This document shows, one piece after another, positions 17,174-25,289 of a DNA stretch of 64,000 bases. The notes beneath the pieces were generated by a model, which was not told the DNA's origin, made no database searches, and was given only the letters and a program-made list of their open reading frames with translations. The DNA is taken from the NCBI GenBank assembly GCA_023667315.1, contig JAMPAI010000001.1, positions 412,294 to 476,293 of the forward strand, given 5' to 3'. Each line of letters begins with the position of its first letter. Within the stretch, counting starts at the first letter, position 1. The stretch comes from Ruminococcus flavefaciens (GTDB lineage: Bacteria; Bacteroidota; Bacteroidia; Bacteroidales; P3). The position numbers were made by a program, and so were the translations under genes.

Positions 17174-18418
17174 ATGCAGGTAGTTACCAATATCAAGGGG
17201 CTGGTGCAGGTGTTGCCGGCTTCGGTTCGCAAGGTTTGCGGCAAGGATATGCAGCAGCTTAAGGTGATAAAGAACGCCTTTCTGTTGTTCGACAAGGGCC
17301 GGATTGTGGATTACGGCACGATGAAGAAGTGGGGCGAGATGGCCTCCGCTTATCCCCGCGTTAAGGAGATCGACGCCACGGGGCGTTTCGTGTTCCCCGC
17401 TTTCTGCGATTCGCACACCCATATCGTGTATGCCGGCAGCCGCGAGATAGAGTATAACGACAAGATCCGCGGGCTCAGCTATGAGGAAATCGCCAAACGG
17501 GGCGGCGGCATCCTCAACTCGGTGGACCGACTGCGCAAGGCTTCCGAAAACGAACTGTTTGAGTCGGCCTGGGAACGTCTGCAGGAAATGTGCGCCTACG
17601 GTACCGGCGCGGCCGAGATAAAGAGCGGCTACGGCCTCGACCTGAAGAGCGAGATGAAGATGCTGCGCGTGATTGCCCGCCTTAAGGAAAAATCGCCCAT
17701 GACGATTAGGTCGAACTTCCTCGGCGCCCACGCCGTGCCCCGCGAATACATAGGCCGGCAGACCGAATATGTGGACTTGATCGTAAAGGAGATGATTCCC
17801 GCCATCGGCAAGGAAAAGCTGGCCGATTTCGTGGATGTTTTCTGCGACAAGGGCTTCTTTACCGTAAAGGATACCGAACGGATTTTAGAAGCGGGGGCGC
17901 GCTACGGCATGCGACCCAAGATCCATGCCAACGAGCTGGCGCTTTCGGGCGGCATTCAGGTGGGCGTGAAGTACAAGGCCCTTTCGGTGGATCATCTGGA
18001 ATATGTGGGCAAGAAGGAAATCGCGGTGCTCAAGGGCAGCGACACCATGCCCACCGTATTGCCCGGTGCGGCTTTCTTTCTGGGCATGCCGCTCAGCCCG
18101 GTGCGCGATATGATGGAAGCCGGACTTCCGGTGGCGATGGCCTCCGACTTCAACCCCGGTTCCTCGCCCTCGGGCAATATGCAGTTCGTGATGTCGCTGG
18201 CCTGCGTGCGCTACCGCATGTATCCCGAAGAGGCGGTGCACGCCACCACCATCAACACCGCCTGCGCCATGGGCGTGAGCGATGAATTGGGCAGTATCTC
18301 CAAGGGCAAGAAGGCCAATTTCTTTATCACCAAAGAAATCCCCACCTACGAGTATATGCCGTATTCTTTCGGCAACAACAAGGTGGACAAGGTGTTCCTG
18401 AACGGAAAACTGGTGTAG
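17174..18418 (+). CDS. hutI: Imidazolonepropionase
   Basis: Third enzyme of histidine degradation: opens the ring of 4-imidazolone-5-propanoate to N-formimino-glutamate. Amidohydrolase fold with the metal motif CDSHTHIVYAGSRE, then GGGILNSVDRLRKA, the metal His in FLGAHAVPREY, and IHANELALSGG. The C-terminal ASDFNPGSSPSGNMQ holds the catalytic Asp. The length of 414 residues is normal. The other hut genes (hutH, hutU, formimino-glutamate enzymes) are not in the window, so the pathway must be completed elsewhere. A BASS-like transporter gene follows on the same strand after 63 bases. Confidence 0.95.
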   Translation: MQVVTNIKGLVQVLPASVRKVCGKDMQQLKVIKNAFLLFDKGRIVDYGTMKKWGEMASAYPRVKEIDATGRFVFPAFCDSHTHIVYAGSREIEYNDKIRGLSYEEIAKRGGGILNSVDRLRKASENELFESAWERLQEMCAYGTGAAEIKSGYGLDLKSEMKMLRVIARLKEKSPMTIRSNFLGAHAVPREYIGRQTEYVDLIVKEMIPAIGKEKLADFVDVFCDKGFFTVKDTERILEAGARYGMRPKIHANELALSGGIQVGVKYKALSVDHLEYVGKKEIAVLKGSDTMPTVLPGAAFFLGMPLSPVRDMMEAGLPVAMASDFNPGSSPSGNMQFVMSLACVRYRMYPEEAVHATTINTACAMGVSDELGSISKGKKANFFITKEIPTYEYMPYSFGNNKVDKVFLNGKLV

Positions 18419-18481
18419 TCCTAACGAAATCCGTACGACCGGTGCGGCCTTAGTGCGGTGTCGGTCGGGGAGGTATCCGGC

Positions 18482-19420
18482 ATGAACCTGAACGGAATCC
18501 TGCGTTTTGTCAAGAACTGGGCCTTGTTGCTGGCTCTGCTCATCGGCTGTCTGGGGCATAGGTTCTTTATCGCCTATGCCGACAAGACGGTATATCTTAT
18601 TTTCGCGATGCTGCTGTTTACCTTCTGCCGCATCGACCCCTCGCAGATACGTTTCCGCAGGGTGCATTTAGTGTTCCTTGCCATTCAGCTGTTCGGTTCC
18701 ATGGGGCTGTATTACCTCTTTAACGCCTTTGGGTGGAACAACCTGGCCGAAAGCAGCATGATGTGCATCCTTACGCCCACGGCGGCGGCTTCGGCGGTGG
18801 TAACGATGAAATTAGGCGGCGACGGGGCGTCGAACACCACTTATGTGTTGCTGTCGAGCCTCTTGATTTCGTTTGTGGCGCCGCTCTGGTTCCCTTTTCT
18901 GCACGAATCGGCAGGCGAGATTCCGTTTTGGATCGCCTGCTGGGGCATCCTCAAACGGGTGCTGCCGCTTTTGGCGGGGCCTTTCCTGCTGGCCATACTG
19001 CTTAAGTATGCCGCACCGCGTGTGCACGACAGTTTTGCCCGATGGCACGAGGTGTCGTTCTACCTGTGGGCTTCCTGCCTGATCTTTGCCGCCGCGCAGA
19101 TGGCCGATGCCATCTTGAGGAGCCATGTGGGAGGGCTTACCTTGTTTATGCTCGCGGCCGGTTCGGCGGTGCTGTGCGCGTTGATGTTCTTTCTGGGCAA
19201 GCGTTTGGGGCAGCATTACGGCGACAGCATCAGCGGAGGGCAGAGCCTCGGTCAGAAAAACATGGTGCTGGGCATCTGGGTGGCGGGCATGTTCCTCACT
19301 CCGGCAAGCGGCGCCACGCCCTTGGCCATCGTGGGCATGGGCACCTATATCATCTGGCAGAACATCATCAACAGCTGCCAGCTTTACCTGAAACGCCGGC
19401 GTTCAGCAGGCGTGCAGTAG
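18482..19420 (+). CDS. Bile acid:sodium symporter-like (BASS/SBF) transporter
   Basis: A 312-residue inner-membrane protein with about nine or ten hydrophobic helices and no signal peptide. The arrangement, and motifs such as ILTPTAAASAVVTMKLGGD and SLGQKNMVLGIWVAGMFLTP in the crossing-helix regions, resemble bile acid:sodium symporter and AEC-type carriers. The substrate is unknown; a carboxylate linked to histidine breakdown is only suggested by the neighbour hutI. The start at ATG 18482 begins MNLNGILRFVKN; a start 24 bases upstream is possible. Its end overlaps the convergent holA gene by 18 bases. Confidence 0.7.
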   Translation: MNLNGILRFVKNWALLLALLIGCLGHRFFIAYADKTVYLIFAMLLFTFCRIDPSQIRFRRVHLVFLAIQLFGSMGLYYLFNAFGWNNLAESSMMCILTPTAAASAVVTMKLGGDGASNTTYVLLSSLLISFVAPLWFPFLHESAGEIPFWIACWGILKRVLPLLAGPFLLAILLKYAAPRVHDSFARWHEVSFYLWASCLIFAAAQMADAILRSHVGGLTLFMLAAGSAVLCALMFFLGKRLGQHYGDSISGGQSLGQKNMVLGIWVAGMFLTPASGATPLAIVGMGTYIIWQNIINSCQLYLKRRRSAGVQ

Positions 19421-20434
19421 CCGGAAGCAGAGTTCGTCTATGAAGGCTTCGTGCGAGAGGTTGCCGCCGTAGCCTTTTGATTTTAGGTCGTAGGTCTTTA
19501 CAATTTGCAGGATGGCGGCCGTTTCGCGGTAGGAGTAGCGGGAGGCGGCCGTTTCGTATTGCCCCATAAAATACGGGTTCACCCCCAGTGTGGCTGCCCA
19601 TTCGTTGCGCGGCGTGCCACGGCCCTTAAGAGAGTGCACCTGGATGATGCGGGCGTAAAGACGGTAGATAATGGCCATCAGCGGCGGAAGCGGAAAGTCC
19701 TTGGGGTTCTGCTTTATGTGGTTGCAGATCTTGCGGCAGCCCACCAAGTCGCGCATGGCAAGCGCCTTTTCCAAGGCAAAGGGGTTGTATTCCTTGTTGA
19801 TGCCCACGAACTGTTCCACATGGTCTTCGGTAATGGCCGTGCCCTGCGGCAGGTTCACGAACAGCTTGTTCAGTTCGTTGGCTATCATGTTGAGGCTCCC
19901 GCCCAAGGATTCGCTGAGCAGGGCCAAGGCCTGCGGCTGTACGCCGTAGCCGTTTTCTTTCAGATAGCCCTCTATCCAGGGCATGTAGTCCTTGTCTTTG
20001 AGCGGCGCGGACTCGAAGCATACGCCCGCCTTGTCGAACAGCTTGAATACCGACTTGCGCTTGTCTATCTTCTTGTGCTTGTGGCAGAACACCAGCACGG
20101 TACTTTCCACGGGCTTCTGCAGGTATTCCTCCACGGCCTCCCAGCGGTCGATGGCCTGCGCCTCCTTTACGAGAATCAGCTGAAACGGCGCCATAACCGG
20201 GAACCGCTTGCAGTTGGCGATAACGCCCCGCAGGCCAGGTTCCTTTGCCTTTAGGTCCTGCCCGAAATATACGCTGTAGTCGAACTCTTTCTGCATGTCG
20301 TCCAGCAGCTCGGTCTCGAAGATCTTCTCGATGCGGTCGATGTAGAAGTCTTCCTCGCCCCACAGAAGATAGACGGGCGCGGGCTTTTGCGAACGGAGTT
20401 GCTTTACGAGGTCTGCGTATTTGAGCGTAGGCAT
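19403..20434 (-). CDS. holA: DNA polymerase III delta subunit
   Basis: Subunit of the clamp loader that opens the beta ring. The N-terminal AAA-like fold shows the usual delta opening PVYLLWGEEDFYIDRIE (degenerate P-loop with no Lys-Thr). It is followed by the RFPVMAPFQLILVKEAQ and FCHKHKKIDKR segments. The collar domain with LNKLFVNLPQG and EYNPFALEKALAMRD is typical. Length 343 residues from ATG 20434 (MPTLKYADLVKQL). An ATG 21 bases upstream would overlap the tsaC-like gene end. The two 3' ends of holA and the BASS transporter overlap. Confidence 0.95.
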   Translation of the reverse strand: MPTLKYADLVKQLRSQKPAPVYLLWGEEDFYIDRIEKIFETELLDDMQKEFDYSVYFGQDLKAKEPGLRGVIANCKRFPVMAPFQLILVKEAQAIDRWEAVEEYLQKPVESTVLVFCHKHKKIDKRKSVFKLFDKAGVCFESAPLKDKDYMPWIEGYLKENGYGVQPQALALLSESLGGSLNMIANELNKLFVNLPQGTAITEDHVEQFVGINKEYNPFALEKALAMRDLVGCRKICNHIKQNPKDFPLPPLMAIIYRLYARIIQVHSLKGRGTPRNEWAATLGVNPYFMGQYETAASRYSYRETAAILQIVKTYDLKSKGYGGNLSHEAFIDELCFRLLHAC

Positions 20435-20447
20435 GGCTGAACCGTTT

Positions 20448-21068
20448 TCAGGCAAGATCCGGCACCTGGCCGATGCCCTGCCTGATGATTTCTATGTTGT
20501 CTTGCGTGCAGTCGAGCACGGTGGAGTACTGCACCTGTCCGATGCCGCCGTCGATCACCAGATCCACCTGCTTGCCGAACCTTTCGTGGATGTACTCGGG
20601 GTCGGTGAGGTATTCGGTCTGGTCGTCTTCGGCGTCGAGCGAGGTGTTGAGCAGCGGTTCGCCCAGGGCTTCCACGATCTGGCGCACCACCTTGTTGTCG
20701 GGAATGCGGATGCCGATGGTTTTCTTCTTGCCCTGGAACAGTCTGGGCACCTCGTTGTTGGCGTTCAGGATAAAGGTGAACGGGCCGGGGGTGAGCGACT
20801 TCATGAGCCGGAACATGGAATTGGAGATAGGCAGGCTGTAGTGCGAGAGATGGCTCAGGTCGTGGCAGAGCAGGGTATAGTTGAGGTCTTCCTTGCGGCG
20901 GTATTTTATCTGTGCCAGCCTGTTTAGACTGCGGATGTTGGAAAGCCCTACGCCCATGCCGTAAATGGTGTCGGTGGGATAAATGATGATGCCTCCGTGT
21001 CTGAGGCATTGCACGATATGGTCGATCTGCTTGCTGTGGATCTCCCGGTTGTAGGCTTTCAGTATCAT
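20448..21068 (-). CDS. Sua5/YciO/YrdC family, probable L-threonylcarbamoyladenylate synthase
   Basis: Family that makes threonylcarbamoyl-AMP for t6A37 modification of tRNA, or the related YciO. PTDTIYGMGV is the nucleotide-binding signature. The KYRRKEDL, SLTPGPFTFIL and GIRIPDNKVVRQIVEALG segments match the family, and IDGGIGQVQYSTVLDCT is the conserved C-terminal strand pair. With 206 residues it is nearer to YciO than to the two-domain Sua5, so the exact member is uncertain. It lies 13 bases upstream of holA and directly downstream of the SRP RNA, from which read-through is possible. Confidence 0.88.
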   Translation of the reverse strand: MILKAYNREIHSKQIDHIVQCLRHGGIIIYPTDTIYGMGVGLSNIRSLNRLAQIKYRRKEDLNYTLLCHDLSHLSHYSLPISNSMFRLMKSLTPGPFTFILNANNEVPRLFQGKKKTIGIRIPDNKVVRQIVEALGEPLLNTSLDAEDDQTEYLTDPEYIHERFGKQVDLVIDGGIGQVQYSTVLDCTQDNIEIIRQGIGQVPDLA

Positions 21069-21104
21069 TCTTTACGTCCGAACCGCCCGGAGGCGAAAAT
21101 GGGT

Positions 21105-21209
21105 AAAAAAAAGGGTAAGCTCCTTACATCGCACCGCTACAACCTTCGTACCCTTGCTGCCTTCCGGCCCTGGGGGAGTAGAAAGGAGCTGGTCGTGTAA
21201 GACTTACCC
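21105..21209 (-). ncRNA. ffs: Signal recognition particle RNA (small bacterial type)
   Basis: The minus strand contains the SRP domain IV loop, GGCCGGAAGGCAGCAAGG, at about 21152-21169. Flanking sequences close as one long rod: GGGTAAG at 21203-21209 pairs with CTTACCC at 21113-21119, and AGCTCCTT pairs with AAGGAGCT. A run of T residues (21104-21112) follows as the terminator, and a -7 box TACCTTTG (21215-21222, minus) sits just before the 5' end. The length of about 105 nucleotides fits the short form without an Alu domain. The RNA binds Ffh and FtsY for co-translational targeting. Confidence 0.93.
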
Positions 21210-21214
21210 AAGCG

Positions 21215-21222
21215 CAAAGGTA
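21215..21222 (-). promoter_or_regulatory. -7 promoter box of the SRP RNA
   Basis: The minus strand reads TACCTTTG, six bases before the predicted RNA 5' end, exactly the spacing expected for transcription start from a TAnnTTTG box. Confidence 0.75.
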
Positions 21223-21246
21223 CACTATTTCGGGCAATTTGAGAAA

Positions 21247-23403
21247 CTATACATACCCGTGCATGCCGCCCAGCAGGAAATTTACGCCGAAGTAGGTGAT
21301 TAACACGCACAAAAAGGCGGCGATGGAAAAGATATGGAATGCGGCGGGGCGGTTCATGGCCGAGAAAGACTTGTTGTGAAGCGCGAACGAATACACGAGC
21401 ATCGTGATCAGGGCCCACACTTCCTTGGGATCCCAGCCCCAGTAGCGGCCCCACGAGACGTTGGCCCATACCGCGCCCACGAAAATGCCCGCCGCCAGCG
21501 TGAATACGGCGGGGTAGAGCATCAGGCGGCTCACCACCGACAGCCGAAGGGAGGCTTCCTTATGGTTCAGATGGAGCCATAAGCCGGCCATTCCGTTCAG
21601 CATCATGAAAGCGAAAAGCGTGTAGGAAACCATTACCAGCATTACGTGCACCGACAGCAAGGGCGAGGAAAGCACCGGCATTAGCGGCGTGATCTGCGGG
21701 TTCGAGGAACCCATCATCGACACCAGCATGGCCAGCCCCGCCACCAGGAAACCCAAGGGCAGTAGGAAATCTAATCTGCGGTGGAAAATTAGGGTGGCGA
21801 GCAGGGCGAACCAGGCGATGGCCTGCATGGTCTCGTAGCCGTTCGACACCGGGATATGGCCGCACACCCAGGCGCGCACCGCCACCATGGCCGAAAGATA
21901 GAGCAGCGCGAGGCAGAGCAGCCCTAAGAGTGCCTTGATAAAACTTCGGTTCTGCGCACGCTCCGAGGCCATGCGGCGGCAGTAGGCCACAAAGGCCGCC
22001 ATGCCGATAATCAGCAGGCAGACGGCTGCCGGAAGCGACTTGTTGGCCTTGTTGTAGAACTGTTCGGCGGCAAAACGCGCCTTGGACGGCAGCACCTCCT
22101 GCGCCTGTTTCTGCTGCCAGAGGCCTATCTTGCGTATCAGCGAAACGGCCTGTTCGTAGTCCTGCTTCTGCAGCAGCTCGTTCAGGTAGTTGAGCGAAAG
22201 GCGGATAAACATGGCGGTGTCCTGCCCCACATAGGCGGGCAGCCTGTCGACGGGCGAGGCCCAGCGCACGGCCATGAGCGCGGAATCGAAGTAGGGGAAC
22301 ACGCGCAGCATGCCCTGGTTGGACACCATGTCGATCAGGGCGAAGCTTTCTTCGGAACGCGGGCTAAGCGGTGCGGTGCCCAGGTCGGTGAGCCGGGCTT
22401 TCTTGCCCGTCAGGCCCAAGGTCTTGCGGTCTTGCTTGCTCTTGATGTGGATCACCGGCTCGTTTTTCCAGTTGTCGTAAAAGAACAGCCATCCGGCCAG
22501 GAACTGGTTGGCGTCGGCATCCCTGTAGTGGTCTTTCTTTGTTATCTTAAGGCAGAAATCGTGCGAGAGCGTGGAAAGCGGGCAGATACGCCCGTTAAAA
22601 TACACGTGCAGGTTCCCCATCTCATCCGCCACCTCCTTAGGCACGGAACGCGGGGCGGATTGGGCGGCGAACCCGCAGGAAAACACCGGCAGCAGGGCGG
22701 CGAGGCAAAGGGCTTTCTTAAGGGCGGGGTGCTTTAAAAGCTGTCTGAAACCGCTCTGCCGGTCAAAGAAAAATCCAATCATCGAGAGCAGCAACAGCAG
22801 GTATCCGCCATAGGTGAGGCCGATGCCCCAGGGGTCGTGGCTTACCGCGAGCGTGGAACCCTTCTGGTCGGCGTCGTAGGATGCCTGGTAGAAACGGTAG
22901 CCCTTGAACCGCAGGATGTGGTTCATCGAGATCTCGCCCGACAGGCTGTCTTTTTGCGTATGTATGGAAACCGTGCTTACGTAGTCCATGGGCGACACCG
23001 TGCCGGGGTAGTGTTCCACGCGGAAATCATCTAGGCGCACCGAAAAGGGAAAGGTTTCGGCATGGCCTTCGCGGTTCTCGAAATAGGTGGCTTCCGTGCC
23101 GTCCAGGCGCAGGTGCAGATGCCCCTGTTTGCCCGAAATCCAGGTGACGAACGCGCCGAGCAGGATAAGCAGGAATGAGGCGTGGAGCGCGAAGGTTACG
23201 GGCTTGCGGTACAGTTTCCGCCGTACCATATACAGCGTGGCACAGACCGCCGCCACCGCCCATAAGGCCACGAACCACCATGAGCCGTAAATGTACCGGC
23301 TCACGAAAAAATTACCATAGACTTTTTCCAACACGGTGGCGGCCACCATAAGGGCGGTCAGCAAGGCCACCAGCCCGAACGCGAGGTATTTCAGGATTTT
23401 CAT
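21247..23403 (-). CDS. ccsBA: Cytochrome c biogenesis protein, ResB-CcsA fusion (CcsBA)
   Basis: Single-chain System II haem lyase that exports haem and attaches it to CxxCH proteins in the periplasm. The first half is ResB/Ccs1-like: three N-terminal membrane helices, then a large periplasmic domain. The C-terminal half is CcsA-like with about eight helices and the Trp-rich haem-binding loop WGRYWGWDPKEVWA. The His of SVHVMLVMVSY and of YSFALHNKS are likely haem ligands. The 718-residue length suits the fused Bacteroidota form. The next gene upstream on the same strand encodes a di-heme CxxCH lipoprotein, a plausible client. Confidence 0.93.
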   Translation of the reverse strand: MKILKYLAFGLVALLTALMVAATVLEKVYGNFFVSRYIYGSWWFVALWAVAAVCATLYMVRRKLYRKPVTFALHASFLLILLGAFVTWISGKQGHLHLRLDGTEATYFENREGHAETFPFSVRLDDFRVEHYPGTVSPMDYVSTVSIHTQKDSLSGEISMNHILRFKGYRFYQASYDADQKGSTLAVSHDPWGIGLTYGGYLLLLLSMIGFFFDRQSGFRQLLKHPALKKALCLAALLPVFSCGFAAQSAPRSVPKEVADEMGNLHVYFNGRICPLSTLSHDFCLKITKKDHYRDADANQFLAGWLFFYDNWKNEPVIHIKSKQDRKTLGLTGKKARLTDLGTAPLSPRSEESFALIDMVSNQGMLRVFPYFDSALMAVRWASPVDRLPAYVGQDTAMFIRLSLNYLNELLQKQDYEQAVSLIRKIGLWQQKQAQEVLPSKARFAAEQFYNKANKSLPAAVCLLIIGMAAFVAYCRRMASERAQNRSFIKALLGLLCLALLYLSAMVAVRAWVCGHIPVSNGYETMQAIAWFALLATLIFHRRLDFLLPLGFLVAGLAMLVSMMGSSNPQITPLMPVLSSPLLSVHVMLVMVSYTLFAFMMLNGMAGLWLHLNHKEASLRLSVVSRLMLYPAVFTLAAGIFVGAVWANVSWGRYWGWDPKEVWALITMLVYSFALHNKSFSAMNRPAAFHIFSIAAFLCVLITYFGVNFLLGGMHGYV

Positions 23404-23410
23404 GATAAGG

Positions 23411-23418
23411 CAAAATTA
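23411..23418 (-). promoter_or_regulatory. -7 promoter box of ccsBA
   Basis: The minus strand reads TAATTTTG, matching TAnnTTTG, 8 bases before the ccsBA ATG. It abuts the perfect hairpin at 23419-23453, so the -33 region would lie inside that hairpin. Confidence 0.5.
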
Positions 23419-23453
23419 ACGAAAAACCAACTCCGATGGAGTTGGTTTTTCGT
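23419..23453 (-). terminator. Perfect 16-bp hairpin with A/T tracts, likely bidirectional terminator
   Basis: ACGAAAAACCAACTCC and its exact reverse complement flank a 3-base loop. On the minus strand the stem ends in GGTTTTTCG, as expected for a terminator of the iron-block operon ending at 23667. It also touches the ccsBA promoter box. Confidence 0.7.
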
Positions 23454-23462
23454 AAGAAAACC

Positions 23463-23635
23463 GCCGGAGGCACCGACCGCAGCGTAGGGCGCGCAGTTCA
23501 TGCCGCAGGCATGGCTCCGCATGGGGTCAGCCGAAGCGGTGGCCGGCAACCACTTGCCCTCCGCGAGGAGCGCTGTCCGCGCAGGACGCGCCTTTCTTTT
23601 GGTTACTTTTCTTTGGCAAGACAAAGAAAAGTAAC
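23463..23635. repeat. Structured dispersed intergenic element
   Basis: The left end (23463-23494, GCCGGAGGCACCGACCGCAG followed by CGTAGGGCGCGC) recurs at 33660-33692 with about three differences. The middle holds a chain of small hairpins (CATGCC-GCA-GGCATG, CCTC-CGC-GAGG, GTCC-GCGCA-GGAC). The right end is a perfect 14-bp inverted repeat, GTTACTTTTCTTTG (23602-23615) and CAAAGAAAAGTAAC (23622-23635), with a 6-base loop. I recall the right-hand palindrome from intergenic regions of many genomes. There is no coding potential and no transposase. Confidence 0.7.
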
Positions 23636-23666
23636 ATCAGCATCGGTGCACTGCCAGGCGCACAAA

Positions 23667-25277
23667 TTAAATGGCATCGATAAACTTGACGATCGCGTCG
23701 CGATCCGTTTTGCTGAGCTGGCGGAACGCCTCGATACTCTTTCGGGCGTCGCTCTGCGCCGAACCGTGCCACATGATGGCTTCGATTACGTTGCGGGCGC
23801 GGCAGTCGTGCAGACGGTCGGCATCCGAGGAACCGGTGCATTTCTGATGCAGGCCGCGACCCCAAAGCGGGGTGGTGCGGCACCAGCCGGTGCGTATGTC
23901 GTTTTCCATATACAGACGGTGCTGTACCATATCCGAGTACGGCCATATCTTCTGATGCGGATAGCGCGGCAGTTCGTTGCCCTTCATAAAGAAACCGCTC
24001 GGGTCGGAGTAGTGGTCGTCGCCCGTGGTCCAGGACGGACGGTGGCAGTACGCGCAGCCGATCTGATTGAACAGTTCCTTGCCGCGCTGCACGTCCTTGT
24101 CGTCTAAGTTACGGGCGGCGGGCACGGCCAGGCCGCGGTGCCATACCATAAGGTCGGTAAAGTACTGGTCGCTTATCTCCACCGGCAGTTCGGTTGACAT
24201 CAGGTAGTTGTAGATATCGGCCTCCACGCCCGCATCCGTCTTGAATTCGGGGAAGTAATCGTAGAACTGCGCCTGCACCTCGGCATCTTTCGAGGCTTTG
24301 GTGGCGTAGGCGGCGGTCATGTAGTGGTAGCGGCGGTTGGAACGGGTAACGTTGGTGATGTTCCAGAACGCGTTGCTGCCGGCCGCATCCTGCAGGGGAC
24401 CGCGACTCAGGGCGTAGGTGAACCGGAAGGGGTGTTCCTCGCCGGTTCCGCCATCGGTAACACGGTTGTTCACGTATTGCCTTACCCATTCGCCTCCTTG
24501 AAAGAAAGCCGGGTTCATCTTGCAGTAGCCGTCTTTTTCCTGCTTGGCCCATTCGGCCTTCAGGTCTTCGTCGTCAATGGCGTCCAGCAAGCCCGTGCCG
24601 TAGATGCCGATGGTGGATTCAAGGCGCAGGTTCACTTCGTCGGCGGCAAGCGTGCGTCCGTCGGTGGTCTGCAGATCCACATAGTAGGCCGATTGGGGAA
24701 TCGTTACCTCGGGATAGATGAGCTCGTAGGATTCGCCGTCGTCGAACTTGTTGCCCCATTCGTCGGTGTGGTTCTTCCACGCGATGTTGATCTGCGCGGG
24801 ATCCACGGGTACCTTGAAAGGCGCCACGGCGAAGTGTTGCGGCATGCCTGTAAGCGAGGAAATGTAGTTGTCATTGTCGTCGTAAACCACCAGCAGATAG
24901 CCGTTGCCGATCTGGGTGGCGTCGAACGTGCCTTCCTGACGCTTGCCGTGTCCGTAGCCGGGATGGCAGGAAATGCAGGAGTTACGCACAAACAGGGGGC
25001 CTAACCCGCTGCGGGCGCTGCTGTCGGAACTTTGGGTGAAGATCTTTTCGAACAAGGCTTCACCGTTCAGGAAAGACAGCGAGAGCCCGGCGTTGGCCAC
25101 CGCCTGCGAGGGCTGTTCGAAGGCCGCCGAAGTGGAGTTGAAGGCCGTGCCCAACACGCCTCCGGCGTACCATTCTTCGCCCAAGGGCTTGGTTTCGGGC
25201 TTCTTGGGTCCGTTGTTGTCGTTCTGGCAGCTGGCCAGCAAAAGGGCGGCGCCAGCAAACAAGATAAGTTTCTTCAT
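23667..25277 (-). CDS. Di-heme oxidoreductase family lipoprotein (DHOR, putative thiol oxidoreductase)
   Basis: A 536-residue exported c-type cytochrome. The N-terminus MKKLILFAGAALLLASC is a lipoprotein signal with Cys17. Two haem-binding motifs are visible: CISCH at residues 101-105 and CAYCH at 408-412. FRFTYALSRGPLQD, GLAVPAARN and TTPLWGRGLHQKCTG are also typical of the DHOR family. DHOR genes commonly sit with imelysin genes in predicted iron-uptake operons, as here (imelysin starts upstream, 12-base gap). The catalysed reaction is not established. Haem attachment would need CcsBA, the next gene downstream on this strand. Confidence 0.92.
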   Translation of the reverse strand: MKKLILFAGAALLLASCQNDNNGPKKPETKPLGEEWYAGGVLGTAFNSTSAAFEQPSQAVANAGLSLSFLNGEALFEKIFTQSSDSSARSGLGPLFVRNSCISCHPGYGHGKRQEGTFDATQIGNGYLLVVYDDNDNYISSLTGMPQHFAVAPFKVPVDPAQINIAWKNHTDEWGNKFDDGESYELIYPEVTIPQSAYYVDLQTTDGRTLAADEVNLRLESTIGIYGTGLLDAIDDEDLKAEWAKQEKDGYCKMNPAFFQGGEWVRQYVNNRVTDGGTGEEHPFRFTYALSRGPLQDAAGSNAFWNITNVTRSNRRYHYMTAAYATKASKDAEVQAQFYDYFPEFKTDAGVEADIYNYLMSTELPVEISDQYFTDLMVWHRGLAVPAARNLDDKDVQRGKELFNQIGCAYCHRPSWTTGDDHYSDPSGFFMKGNELPRYPHQKIWPYSDMVQHRLYMENDIRTGWCRTTPLWGRGLHQKCTGSSDADRLHDCRARNVIEAIMWHGSAQSDARKSIEAFRQLSKTDRDAIVKFIDAI

Positions 25278-25289
25278 GATTCGCTTTCG

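Noticed and set aside
17174-19420. Complete histidine-utilisation operon
   Set aside because: Only hutI is present; the neighbouring transporter is not clearly linked and no hutH, hutU or formimidoyltransferase is in the window.
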